Under the pieces are notes generated by a model. That model was given only the letters and a program-made list of their open reading frames with translations. It made no database searches and had not been told where the DNA came from. A stretch of DNA of 64,000 nucleotides, taken from Rhodalgimonas zhirmunskyi (lineage in GTDB: Bacteria; Pseudomonadota; Alphaproteobacteria; Rhodobacterales; Rhodobacteraceae). Position 1 is the stretch's first letter, and each line of letters opens with the position of its first letter. Of the stretch, positions 27,462 to 36,487 are shown piece after piece. The stretch is taken from assembly GCA_030848925.1 (NCBI GenBank), contig JANFFA010000002.1, forward strand, positions 496,001-560,000, read 5' to 3'. The position numbers and the translations under genes were made by a program.

Positions 27462-29801
27462 TCAATCGCCGTAAGGCACCCAGATATTCTTGACCTCGGT
27501 CGCGGCTTCAAGGAAGTCGCGCATGTTGGACGCGTCCCAATCGCGGGCATGGCCGTTGTTGACCCACGTCCGTTTCAGGTTGGTCGCGCTTTCCGCTTCG
27601 ATCACCTTAGATATGTCCGAGGACGAGAACGACCAAACCGCATCCACATCCATATGCCCCGCCAGATGCGGCGCAAGTTCTTCGTGCGCGCCGGTCAGGA
27701 GATTCACCACCCCGCCGGGCACATCGGAGGTGTCCAAAACCTGATAAAGGTCGGTGGCCGACAGCGGATAAGGCTCTGACGCGATCAGAACCGCCCGGTT
27801 CCCCATCGCCATCGCCGCGCCCATCACCGTGGCCAGCCCCAACAGCGGCGACTCGTCCGGGCAGAAGGCCCCGATCACGCCCACCGGCTCCTTCATGGCC
27901 AGCGCCACACCCCGGATCGGCACGCCATGCGCCTGCCCGTCAAACTTGTCGGCCCACGCGGCACAGGTGAACAGGCGGCTCACGCTGGCCGCGACTTCTT
28001 TCTTGCCCTGCCGCCCGCCTTTCATCGCGTCGATCCGCGCGGCGAACTCATCGGCCCGCGCCTCAAGGTTCTCGGCGATATAGTAAAGGATCTGCGCCCG
28101 CAGGTGGCCCGTGGTTCCGGACCAACCCGCAGCGCCACGCGCCGCTTCGACCGCGTTGCGAATATCCTTGCGATTGGCAATCGGCACCTCGCCCAGCCGC
28201 TTGCCCCGCGGGTTAAACACGCCACGGGTATAGCCGCCGTCGGGCCGCGCCTGCTTGCCCCCGATATAAAGCTTCGCGGTGCGGTCCAGACCATCCTCGG
28301 GGCCTTCTTCGCCTGTATTAGGCTCGATTCTCTCAAGTTTTCGAACCCGCCCATCGGGCTTGGTATAGGCCCGCAGCCCTTCCCAACCGCCCTCGCGCCC
28401 AAAGCCGCTTTCGCGCACGCCACCGAAACCGGCCGCCGCGTCAAACATGTTCGTGCCGTTGATCCAGACGACCCCCGCCGCCAGCTTCGGCGCGACATCC
28501 AGCGCGCGGCTGATGTTCTCGGTCCAGACACTCGCCGCCAGCCCATAGCGCGTGTTGTTGGCCAGTTGCACCGCCTCGCCCGGCGTGCGGAACGTGGTCG
28601 ACACTAGCACCGGACCAAAGATTTCCTCCTGCATCAACTCATGCGACGGCGCCAACCCGGTGATCAGCGTCGGTGGATAAAACGACCCCTCCGCCGGCAT
28701 CTGTGCATTGACCCGGAAAACTTCGCCCGCGTCACAGCCATCGACCATGCCGCGCACGTGCTCAAGCTGCGCCGCGTCGATCATCGCCCCCACGTCGATG
28801 CACTTGTCCAGCGGTGAGCCGATCCGCAACTGCGCCATCCGCGCCTTCAGCTTGGTATGAAAAGCCTCGGCGATCCCTTCCTGCACCAACAGCCGCGACC
28901 CGGCACAGCACACCTGCCCCTGATTGAACCAGATCGCATCGACCAGCCCTTCGACAGCCGAATCCAGATCGGCATCCTCGAACACGATATACGGGCTCTT
29001 CCCGCCCAACTCGAGGCTCAGCGCCTTGCCTTGCCCCGCCGTCGCGCGGCGAATGATCCGGCCAACCTCGGTGCTGCCGGTAAAGGCCACCTTGTCGATG
29101 CCCTCATGCGCGACGATCATCTCGCCCACGGCGCCATCGCCCGTCACGATATTCACGACACCCTTGGGCAGGCCCACCCGGCGGCACAGATCGGCAAACA
29201 ACAGCGCGGTCAGCGTGGTTTGCTCTGCCGGTTTCAAAACAACCGTGTTGCCCATCGCCAGCGCCGGCGCGACCTTCCACGCCAGCATCAGCAGCGGGAA
29301 GTTCCACGGGATCACCTGTCCACACACCCCGAGCGGCGCGCGATCCGGCAGTTCCTCGGCCATCAGCTGCGCCATGCCCGCGTGATAGTAAAAGTGTCTC
29401 TGAACCAGCGGAATATCGATGTCCCGGCTCTCGCGGATGGGTTTGCCGTTGTCGAGCGTTTCAAGCACCGCGAACAGCCGCGCGTGTTTTTGCAGCCCCC
29501 GCGCCAGCGCATAAAGATGCCGCGCCCGCGCCGCGCCGCCCATGCGCGCCCACCGCGTTTGCGCCCTGCGCGCGGCCTCAATGGTGGCGTCTACCTCTTC
29601 GGCATTGGCTTGCGTCAACTCGGCCAGGATCTCGCCATTGGCCGGGTTCATTGCTTTGAAATCATCGCGCCCTTCGGTGAAGGCGCCGTCGATGAAATGG
29701 CCAAAGCTCGACCCCTGGTCCACCAGCCACGCAAAGGCCTCCGAGGCATCCTCGGGGGCGGGGCCGTAGTCCATGCTTTCGAAAATCTCTTTCACGCTCA
29801 T
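27462..29801 (-). CDS. Two-domain aldehyde dehydrogenase, ALDH16 type
   Basis: A 779-residue protein, far longer than ordinary ALDHs (about 500). The N-terminal domain is a full ALDH: IPWNFP (Asn167), FTGSTEVG for NAD, LSLELGGKSP (Glu264) and NQGQVCCAGSR with catalytic Cys298. The C-terminal about 260 residues form a second, truncated ALDH-like domain (KLYIGGKQARPDGGYTRGVF, VGVIGAFCPDESPLLGLATV) without the Cys block. This is the layout of ALDH16, of which a bacterial form from a related genus (Loktanella) has been studied. Start MSVKEIFESM at 29801 follows GGGGTGAGGCG, four bases after the deoC stop. The pairing with deoC suggests oxidation of the acetaldehyde it releases; inference. Confidence 0.9.
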   Translation of the reverse strand: MSVKEIFESMDYGPAPEDASEAFAWLVDQGSSFGHFIDGAFTEGRDDFKAMNPANGEILAELTQANAEEVDATIEAARRAQTRWARMGGAARARHLYALARGLQKHARLFAVLETLDNGKPIRESRDIDIPLVQRHFYYHAGMAQLMAEELPDRAPLGVCGQVIPWNFPLLMLAWKVAPALAMGNTVVLKPAEQTTLTALLFADLCRRVGLPKGVVNIVTGDGAVGEMIVAHEGIDKVAFTGSTEVGRIIRRATAGQGKALSLELGGKSPYIVFEDADLDSAVEGLVDAIWFNQGQVCCAGSRLLVQEGIAEAFHTKLKARMAQLRIGSPLDKCIDVGAMIDAAQLEHVRGMVDGCDAGEVFRVNAQMPAEGSFYPPTLITGLAPSHELMQEEIFGPVLVSTTFRTPGEAVQLANNTRYGLAASVWTENISRALDVAPKLAAGVVWINGTNMFDAAAGFGGVRESGFGREGGWEGLRAYTKPDGRVRKLERIEPNTGEEGPEDGLDRTAKLYIGGKQARPDGGYTRGVFNPRGKRLGEVPIANRKDIRNAVEAARGAAGWSGTTGHLRAQILYYIAENLEARADEFAARIDAMKGGRQGKKEVAASVSRLFTCAAWADKFDGQAHGVPIRGVALAMKEPVGVIGAFCPDESPLLGLATVMGAAMAMGNRAVLIASEPYPLSATDLYQVLDTSDVPGGVVNLLTGAHEELAPHLAGHMDVDAVWSFSSSDISKVIEAESATNLKRTWVNNGHARDWDASNMRDFLEAATEVKNIWVPYGD

Positions 29802-29805
29802 CGCC

Positions 29806-30792
29806 TCACCCCGCCGCATGCCGATACGAGGCCGAGTAGCGCCCCGTCACATGATGTTCCAATTGCCGCTCGATATCGCCCAACAGGCTGGACGCGCCAA
29901 ACCGGAACAGATGCGGCGAAAGCCATGCATCGCCCAGCTCTTCCTTGATCAGCGCAAGGTAGGTCAGCGCATCCTTCGCCTTGCTGATCCCGCCCGCCGG
30001 TTTATAGCCCACTTTCACGCCGGTTCGGGTGTGATAGTCTCTGATCGCGCGGATCATCACCAGCGAAACGGGCAGCGTCGCGTTGACGCTTTCCTTGCCC
30101 GTAGAGGTCTTGATGAAATCCGCCCCCGCCATCATGCACACGAGCGAGGCCTTGGCGACATTGCGAAGCGTGCCCAACTCGCCAGTGGCCAAAATCGCCT
30201 TCACATGCGCCTCGCCACAGGCGGCGCGGAATTCGCGCATCTCGTCATAAAGCGCCTGCCAATCCCCGGTCAGGACATGCCGACGCGAAATCACGATGTC
30301 GATCTCGCGCGCCCCGGCTTTTACGCTCTCTTCGATTTCCTGCACGCGCAAATGAAACGGCGACAACCCCGCCGGAAACCCGGTGGAAACGGCGGCCACG
30401 GGGATGTTCGACCCCTCAAGCGCGGCCACGGCGGGGGCGATCATGTCGTGATAGACACACACCGCCCCAACGGTCAGGCCCTGCATTCCCAACGCATCCA
30501 GAATATCGGCACGCACCGGTTGGCGCGCCTTCGCGGCAAGGCGGCGCACCCGTCCCGCCGTGTCATCCCCGGCCAACGTGGTCAGGTCAATGCAACTGAC
30601 CGCGCGGCACAGCCATGCCGCCTGATACTCTTTCTTGACGCTGCGCCGCCCCGGCAACGTGGCCGCGCGCCGCTCGATCGCCGAGCGGTTGGCTTGCGCT
30701 GCACCGACCCAATCCAGATCCAGCGCCATGCCGGGATTGCGCTGCTCCAACGCCTGCGGAAGCAGCGTCTGATCCTTGTCCTTCACCACCAT
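29806..30792 (-). CDS. deoC: Deoxyribose-phosphate aldolase
   Basis: A 328-residue class I aldolase that splits 2-deoxyribose 5-phosphate into acetaldehyde and glyceraldehyde 3-phosphate. The Schiff-base Lys lies in DFIKTSTGK; GAREIDIVI supplies the conserved Asp; YKPAGGIS contains the second Lys. It is longer than E. coli DeoC (about 260) owing to an N-terminal extension, as in the eukaryote-like branch. It is the first gene of a two-gene unit with ALDH16. Confidence 0.93.
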   Translation of the reverse strand: MVVKDKDQTLLPQALEQRNPGMALDLDWVGAAQANRSAIERRAATLPGRRSVKKEYQAAWLCRAVSCIDLTTLAGDDTAGRVRRLAAKARQPVRADILDALGMQGLTVGAVCVYHDMIAPAVAALEGSNIPVAAVSTGFPAGLSPFHLRVQEIEESVKAGAREIDIVISRRHVLTGDWQALYDEMREFRAACGEAHVKAILATGELGTLRNVAKASLVCMMAGADFIKTSTGKESVNATLPVSLVMIRAIRDYHTRTGVKVGYKPAGGISKAKDALTYLALIKEELGDAWLSPHLFRFGASSLLGDIERQLEHHVTGRYSASYRHAAG

Positions 30793-30961
30793 CGAAGGCC
30801 TCCCTCTCTTGCCTCGAAACTCTCACGCCACAGCGCTCAAGGCAAGCGCACCAATCTGCGCGAAATCTGCACGAACGCGCGGCAGGGGCCTGCGCAAATC
30901 ATCGGGCAAAACGGGATCAATGACAGGCAAGACAAAACTGATCGCAAAAAGGGACAGACCG

Positions 30962-32446
30962 ATGAAAACCTTTCTCCTCCGCGGGGTTCCACCCGCGCTG
31001 GCCACGGATGGCTGGTGGCTGACGAGCAGCATTTCCCAAACCGGGGAAAAGCCGCCAACCTCGCGCCCCCGCGCGAGCGGCCGGGAAGACAACAGCCCGT
31101 TTCCGGCAAGCGTGGGGGCGCTTCTTGCGCTGATTGCATTGGCCGATGTGATGCTCTGGCAGGTTAGCGCACCGGGGCTTTCGCTGTTCGTGTTCGGCGC
31201 GGGCGTGATCCTTGCCGCATGGGCGCTGGCCGGGCAACGCGGGACGGGGGGCCTGATCCTTGCCCTCGTGTCCTTCCTTCCGGTGATCGAACGGGTGCAA
31301 CCGCTCTCGCTCGCGTTCTGGTTCGCGGGCCTCGCGCTGGGCGCGGCGTGGATCGCGCTGGCGCGGTTTCCGGGGCTGTCCGGCGGCCTGCGGTTCCTGT
31401 TGCACGCGCCGGGGCAGGCAATCGGCGATCTGCACCACCTTTTGACCCTGCGCAAGGAAGGCGACCTGCGCGCGACGCTGGGTCGGGCCACGCTGGCCTG
31501 GGCGCTGCCGATTGGCTTGTCGCTGGTGTTCCTTGCGTTATTTGCCGAGGCCAACCCGCTGTTCGAAGACGTTCTGGCGCGGTTCGATCCCGTCGATTGG
31601 CTTGATCCCGAAACCGCCGCGCGCGGCGTGTTCTGGGCCGGGATCGCCTTTCTCGCGTGGCCCTTCCTGCGGCTGCGCGCGATGCAGCAGCGGATCGCGC
31701 TGGGCCTGTCGCAACCGCGCGCACGGGCGCTTCCGGCGCTGATCAACGCAGGGTCCATCGCGCGCTCGCTCTACCTTTTCAACGCGCTTTTCGCTTTGCA
31801 GACGGTTTCGGACATCGCCGTGCTTTGGGGCCATGCCGCCCTGCCCGAAGGGATGACCTATGCCCAATACGCGCATCGCGGGGCCTACCCGTTGGTTGCG
31901 ACCGCGTTACTGGCCGGGGCTTTCGCCCTTGTCGCGCGCCCCTTCACCAGCGGCAATGGCGCGCTTCGTGCCGCACTTCTGATCTGGGTCGGGCAGACGG
32001 TCCTTCTGACAATTTCGTCCCTAATCAGGCTCAACTCCTATGTTTCCGCCTATGGCCTCACCCACCTGCGCCTATCTGCTGCAATCTGGATGGGTCTTGT
32101 GGCGCTGGGCCTGTGCCTTGTCATCTGGCAGGTGTTGCGCGACATTCCGGCGCGCTGGCTTTTGCTGCGCTCGGCGGCACTGGGTCTTGTCACCCTTTAC
32201 CTCTGTGCCTTTGTCCCCTTCGCCCCCATCGTCGCGCGTTACAACCTGACCCACGATGTGCCGTTTGATCGGGTTTACCTCTGCCGTCTCGACCGTGCTG
32301 CGCTACCGGTGATCGTGGCGCATGAGCGCGCCACGCGGCAAACGCTCTGCCCCTATGTGCGCCCGGAACTGCACAGCCCGCGCGACTGGCGCGAATGGGG
32401 GTTTCGCGATTGGCGGGCAAGCAATAGCCTGCTGGCACTGAACTGA
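30962..32446 (+). CDS. DUF4153/DUF4173 multi-pass membrane protein
   Basis: A 494-residue inner-membrane protein with roughly ten hydrophobic segments (for example VGALLALIALADVMLW, LSLFVFGAGVILAAWALAG, AALLIWVGQTVLLTIS). Soluble parts include the conserved ALFAEANPLFEDVLARF region and the block AQYAHRGAYPLVATALLAGA, both typical of DUF4173. The C-terminal about 80 residues (CRLDRAALPVIVAHERATRQ) are outside the membrane. Start ATG at 30962 has AAAAAGGGAC upstream. It is followed after 11 bases by a two-component system and probably belongs to its operon. Molecular role unknown. Confidence 0.85.
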   Translation: MKTFLLRGVPPALATDGWWLTSSISQTGEKPPTSRPRASGREDNSPFPASVGALLALIALADVMLWQVSAPGLSLFVFGAGVILAAWALAGQRGTGGLILALVSFLPVIERVQPLSLAFWFAGLALGAAWIALARFPGLSGGLRFLLHAPGQAIGDLHHLLTLRKEGDLRATLGRATLAWALPIGLSLVFLALFAEANPLFEDVLARFDPVDWLDPETAARGVFWAGIAFLAWPFLRLRAMQQRIALGLSQPRARALPALINAGSIARSLYLFNALFALQTVSDIAVLWGHAALPEGMTYAQYAHRGAYPLVATALLAGAFALVARPFTSGNGALRAALLIWVGQTVLLTISSLIRLNSYVSAYGLTHLRLSAAIWMGLVALGLCLVIWQVLRDIPARWLLLRSAALGLVTLYLCAFVPFAPIVARYNLTHDVPFDRVYLCRLDRAALPVIVAHERATRQTLCPYVRPELHSPRDWREWGFRDWRASNSLLALN

Positions 32447-32457
32447 GGGGCGCAGGC

Positions 32458-33150
32458 ATGGCCGATATCCTGATCATCGATGACGATCCGCAAATCCGGC
32501 AGGTGCTCCGCATCGCCCTGAAACAGGCGGGCCACCAGACCCGCGAGGCGGGCGACGGCCCCGAAGGGCTGGCCAAGGCGCTGAACGGGCGCGATGACCT
32601 GATCGTTCTCGACGTGGGCCTGCCCGGGATGGACGGGTTCGAACTCTGCCGCCGCCTCCGGGCCGAGCGTGAGGTGCCGGTGCTGTTCCTCACCGCGCGC
32701 GATGATGAGATCGACCGCGTGCTTGGCCTTGAACTGGGCGGCGACGATTACGTGACCAAACCGTTCTCGGCGCGCGAGTTGACGGCCCGCATCCGCGCCA
32801 TCCTGAAACGCAGCGGGACAGGCGGTGGACAAGCCAGCCCCGAGCGGATGAAGCGCGGCGCGCTCGAAATCGACCCGGCGCGCCATCTCTGCCGCTTTGC
32901 GGGGCAAGATGTGGCTCTGACACAGCGGGAAATGGGGATTCTGGCGCAACTCATGGCGCGGCCGGAAAACGTCTGGTCCAAGGCGCAGCTTTCGGATGCG
33001 GTCTATGGCCCAAGCATTCACGTCTCCGAGCGCACGCTCGACAGCCACCTGCGCAACCTGCGCGCCAAACTGGCCGAGGCGGGGGCAGGGGGCGCGATCG
33101 AAACCGTGCATGGCGTCGGCCTGCGCATGGGCGCTTGCGAAACCGCATGA
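32458..33150 (+). CDS. OmpR-family response regulator
   Basis: A 230-residue DNA-binding regulator: receiver domain with acidic pair DDD (8-10), phospho-Asp52 in LIVLDVGLPGMDG, Thr in FLTARDD and Lys in YVTKPF; C-terminal winged helix with LTQREMGILAQLMARPENVW and ERTLDSHLRNLRAKL. It is the first of a coupled RR-kinase pair (ATGA overlap). The domain order resembles CreB. Target genes cannot be read; the DUF4173 protein upstream is the best candidate. Confidence 0.93.
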   Translation: MADILIIDDDPQIRQVLRIALKQAGHQTREAGDGPEGLAKALNGRDDLIVLDVGLPGMDGFELCRRLRAEREVPVLFLTARDDEIDRVLGLELGGDDYVTKPFSARELTARIRAILKRSGTGGGQASPERMKRGALEIDPARHLCRFAGQDVALTQREMGILAQLMARPENVWSKAQLSDAVYGPSIHVSERTLDSHLRNLRAKLAEAGAGGAIETVHGVGLRMGACETA

Positions 33151-34106
33151 GCGGCATCCGCCAGAATATCCGCCAGAAATGGCGCCCGCCCCTCGCGCTG
33201 GTCATCGGCGGCACGCTGGCGGCAGTGCTGCTTTTGCCGCTGGTAGGCATCGCCTATTTCCGGCTGGCCGGGAATATCCTTGGCTGGGGGGAGACGGCTT
33301 GGCTGATCTTCTGGATGGCGGTTCTTTCGACCCTGATCCTCGGGTTCTTGCTGTGGCGGTTGGTGCTGCGCCCGGTCTGGGCGCTGACGGGCTATGCCGA
33401 TGCGGTGCGCGACGGGCGCGACGCGCCCTTACCTGCGCAACTGGGCACGCCCGAATTCACCACCCTGACCCGCGCGGTTCAGGGCATGGCCGAAACCCTG
33501 CAAAATCGCGAGGCGGGCATCCGCGCCTATTCCGATCATGTCACGCACGAGATGAAATCGCCGCTCACCTCGATCGCCGCCGCTGCCGAGTTGCTGGGCG
33601 ACGATCTTGAGCCCAATGACCGGGCCGAACTGACCACGACGATCCGCACCTCGGTCGCGCGGATGCAGGCGCTGCTTGAGGCGCTGCAACGCCTCGCCGC
33701 CGCGCGCAGCCCGCTGGGGCGCGGGCCATGTGATCTGGCGGCGCTGGTCAAGACGGTGCAGCCCCGCTTTTCGCTGACGATGAGGCTTGAGACCGGGGGC
33801 GCGATCCCACTCGACCCCGAGGCCGCGCGCGTGGTGCTGGAACAACTCGCCGGGAACGCCGAAGCGCATGGCGCAACGTCTCTAACCCTGCGCAAAACGG
33901 GCAATACGCTCGTCATCCAAGACGACGGTCCGGGCATCGCCGCGGGCGACCGCGCCCGGGTGTTCGACCCGTTCTTCACCACCCGGCGCGACACCGGCGG
34001 CACCGGCATGGGCCTGTCCATCGTGCGCGCCATTTGCGAGGCGTCCGGCGCGCGCATTGACCTTGGCGAGGTAGAGCGCGGCACGCGGTTCGTGATCTCG
34101 TTCTAG
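33147..34106 (+). CDS. Sensor histidine kinase
   Basis: A 319-residue inner-membrane kinase. Two membrane helices (about residues 14-38 and 52-72) enclose only a short periplasmic loop, so it may sense within or near the membrane. An HAMP-like linker leads to the H-box YSDHVTHEMKSPLTS with His134, an N-box near LEQLAGNAEAHG, and G-boxes DDGPGI and GGTGMGLSIVRAICE. ATG at 33147 overlaps the response regulator stop. Confidence 0.93.
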   Translation: MSGIRQNIRQKWRPPLALVIGGTLAAVLLLPLVGIAYFRLAGNILGWGETAWLIFWMAVLSTLILGFLLWRLVLRPVWALTGYADAVRDGRDAPLPAQLGTPEFTTLTRAVQGMAETLQNREAGIRAYSDHVTHEMKSPLTSIAAAAELLGDDLEPNDRAELTTTIRTSVARMQALLEALQRLAAARSPLGRGPCDLAALVKTVQPRFSLTMRLETGGAIPLDPEAARVVLEQLAGNAEAHGATSLTLRKTGNTLVIQDDGPGIAAGDRARVFDPFFTTRRDTGGTGMGLSIVRAICEASGARIDLGEVERGTRFVISF

Positions 34107-34177
34107 GTGGTTGTGTGGGGGAAGAGGGCCGTAGCGGCGACTCTGATGCCACACGCAGATTTTAGTGGGGGCTTTAA

Positions 34178-34205
34178 GTGGGGGCTCTGCCCCCACACCC
34201 CCGGG
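34178..34205. terminator. Strong GC hairpin between convergent genes
   Basis: GTGGGGGC (34178-34185), loop TCT, GCCCCCAC (34189-34196), then ACCCCCGGGATATTTT. This hairpin type is very common at Rhodobacterales operon ends. It separates the kinase from the DgoK-like gene and may serve both strands. Confidence 0.7.
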
Positions 34206-34232
34206 ATATTTTCAGTCAGATGAAGCAGTGGG

Positions 34233-34727
34233 TCAGCTGCGCAAGAGGGCGTGTTGCGAGAGGAGCGCGGCGCGATAGGCGGGCAGGAGGGGGCTTTCGC
34301 CCAACAACACGATCTCTTGCCCCAGCCAATAGGGTTTGGCACTTGCCAGCTCGGCACCGAGAAGGTGGCCGAGGATGGCATCCGCGTCTTTGCAAAGCTC
34401 GGCCGAGGCGAGGTGACTGGCAAGGCGCTCGGGCCGCGACAGCGTGGCGTCGAGCGCATCCATGTCCGGTGTGGTGCCGCCAGCAAGCGCGGTGTTGAGG
34501 CGCACGGTCAGGCTGGATTGAAAGCTGATGATCTCACCCGCGCTGAGGTGGACCCAATGGGTGGGATCACCGGGAACGTTGCCGGGGAGAAGGACGATAC
34601 CATCCCAGTTGGGATGCGCCTGGGCATGATCGGCCACCAAGCCACGCGCCGCAGCGGGCAGGTGCGCGCGCGGGCTGGCCTGATCAAGCCCGCCTGCGCC
34701 CTTGGCCGGGGCGGGAACTGTGCTCAT
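34233..34727 (-). CDS. DgoK-like protein, C-terminal half only
   Basis: A 164-residue protein. DGIVLLPGNVPGDPTHWVHL and SAGEIISFQSSLTVRLNTAL resemble the GTH(S/T)KWV..SGEI.SF.(T/S)F(M/L)T block of 2-dehydro-3-deoxygalactonokinase (DgoK), and RPERLASHLASAELCKDADA plus GAELASAKPYWLGQEIVLLG resemble its C-terminus. The N-terminal ATP-binding part (DWGTS motif) is missing, yet the gene looks intact: its ATG overlaps the SulP stop (four bases), so it is not a random fragment. Kinase activity is unlikely. Whether it is a decayed gene or a conserved short form in the sulfide operon is open. Confidence 0.6.
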   Translation of the reverse strand: MSTVPAPAKGAGGLDQASPRAHLPAAARGLVADHAQAHPNWDGIVLLPGNVPGDPTHWVHLSAGEIISFQSSLTVRLNTALAGGTTPDMDALDATLSRPERLASHLASAELCKDADAILGHLLGAELASAKPYWLGQEIVLLGESPLLPAYRAALLSQHALLRS

Positions 34728-36487
34728 TCGGCGGCGTCTTTCTCGGGGGTGGGGGTCAGCTTTTTCATCGCGTCATATTGCGCAAGGAACAACTCGCCGG
34801 TCAACTCGTCGAGGAAATGACAGCGTGCAAGGCGGTCCGTCACCGGGCCCTTGACCTCGGACAGGTGCAGCTTGATCCCCATCAGGTCGAGCCTGTGATT
34901 GATCTCTTCCAGCGTTTCCAGCGCGCTGGTGTCGATCTCGTTCACGGCCGAGCACATCAGCACAACATGCTTGATGCGCGGATCGCCCGCGACGCGATCA
35001 AGGATCAGGTCTTCGAGGAAGCGCGAATTGGCAAAATAGAGGCTTTCGTCGATCCGCAGCGTCACCATTTCGGGGTGGGTGATCACCTCGTGCCGGTTGA
35101 TGTTGCGGAAATGCTGCGTCCCCGGCACGAGGCCGACTTCGGCGACATGCGGCTTCGACGTGCGATAAAGGAACAGGCCGATTGAAATCGCCACCCCCGC
35201 CGAAACGCCGATTTCCACGCCCATCAGCAGCGTCAGCAGGATCGTCGCGGAAACGGCGGCGAAATCGACGCGCGAATAGCCCCACGTCCGCTTGAGGATC
35301 GAGAAATCCACAAGGCTCAGCACCGCGACGATGATCGTGGCCGCCAGCGTCGCCTTGGGCAGGAAGAACAACAGCGGCGTCAGCAACAGCGCGGCCAGCA
35401 GGATGCCGACGGCGGTGAACGCGCCCGCCGCGGGGGTTTCGGCCCCGGCGTCGAAATTCACCACAGAGCGGGCAAAACCGCCGGTCACCGGATAGCCGCC
35501 TGATATGGCCGAAGCGATGTTCGACGCGCCCAGCCCGATCAACTCCTGATCCGGGTCGATGCGCTGGCGCTTCTTGGCCGCCAGCGTTTGCGCCACCGAA
35601 ACCGACTCCACAAAGCCAATGATCGAAATCAGCAGCGCGGGCACGAACAGCTGCCCCCAAAGCGCGGAATCGAACGAAGGCAGGGTGAAAGGCGGCAGGC
35701 CCTGCGGCACCTCGCCCACGATGGCAACGCCGCGCCCGCCCAGCCCGAAGGCCCAGCTGACAAGCGTCGTCACCACCACCGCCGCCACCGGCCCCGCCTT
35801 GGCAAGGATATCGGCCATGCGCGGTTTCAGCCCCAGCGAAAGCAACAGCGGCTTCAGCCCCTTGCGCACCCAGAACAGGAACGCCACCGCCGCGACACCG
35901 ATGATCAGCGTGATGACATTCGTCTGGCCCAGATTCCCGATCATCGAGCCAAGCAATTCGGGAAGGGCATGACCATGCGCCGGAATGCCGAAGATATGCT
36001 TCAACTGGCTCGTCGCGATCAGCACGCCCGAGGCGGTGATGAACCCGGCGATCACCGGGTGCGACAGAAAGTTAGCAAGGAACCCCAGCCGGAAAATCCC
36101 GATCACCAACAGGATCAGCCCCGAAATGAACGCCAGCAGGATCGCCGCCGTGATATAGCCCGCCGTGCCAGTTTGCGCGATCTGGCCGACCGCCGCCGCC
36201 GTCATCAGCGAAACCACGGCCACAGGCCCCACCGCCAGCGCGCGGCTGGTGCCGAAAATCGCATAGGCCACCAGTGGCAGGATAGAGGCATAAAGCCCCA
36301 TTTCCGGCGGCAGCCCGGCCAGCATCGCATAGGCGAGCGACTGCGGAATCAGCATGATCGTCACGATCACCGCGGCGGCCACGTCGCTGATCGCGACATC
36401 ACGGGTATACTCCCGCCCCCATGTCAGGATCGGCAGATAGCGGGACAGATCACGCATCTTGGGCATGCGAAGCCGGGGCGCGGCCAT
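34724..36487 (-). CDS. SulP family anion transporter with STAS domain
   Basis: A 587-residue inner-membrane transporter. It begins with the SulP hallmark VTIMLIPQSLAYAMLAGLPP and EMGLYASILPLVAYAIFGTS, has about 12 to 14 membrane segments, and ends with a cytosolic STAS domain (ESLYFANSRFLEDLILDRVA, VVLMCSAVNEIDTSALETLE). SulP proteins move sulfate, bicarbonate or other anions. Its ATG shares one base with the stop of the upstream SQR fusion (TAATG), so the pair is coupled; export or exchange of oxidised sulfur products is a plausible role. Confidence 0.92.
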   Translation of the reverse strand: MAAPRLRMPKMRDLSRYLPILTWGREYTRDVAISDVAAAVIVTIMLIPQSLAYAMLAGLPPEMGLYASILPLVAYAIFGTSRALAVGPVAVVSLMTAAAVGQIAQTGTAGYITAAILLAFISGLILLVIGIFRLGFLANFLSHPVIAGFITASGVLIATSQLKHIFGIPAHGHALPELLGSMIGNLGQTNVITLIIGVAAVAFLFWVRKGLKPLLLSLGLKPRMADILAKAGPVAAVVVTTLVSWAFGLGGRGVAIVGEVPQGLPPFTLPSFDSALWGQLFVPALLISIIGFVESVSVAQTLAAKKRQRIDPDQELIGLGASNIASAISGGYPVTGGFARSVVNFDAGAETPAAGAFTAVGILLAALLLTPLLFFLPKATLAATIIVAVLSLVDFSILKRTWGYSRVDFAAVSATILLTLLMGVEIGVSAGVAISIGLFLYRTSKPHVAEVGLVPGTQHFRNINRHEVITHPEMVTLRIDESLYFANSRFLEDLILDRVAGDPRIKHVVLMCSAVNEIDTSALETLEEINHRLDLMGIKLHLSEVKGPVTDRLARCHFLDELTGELFLAQYDAMKKLTPTPEKDAAE

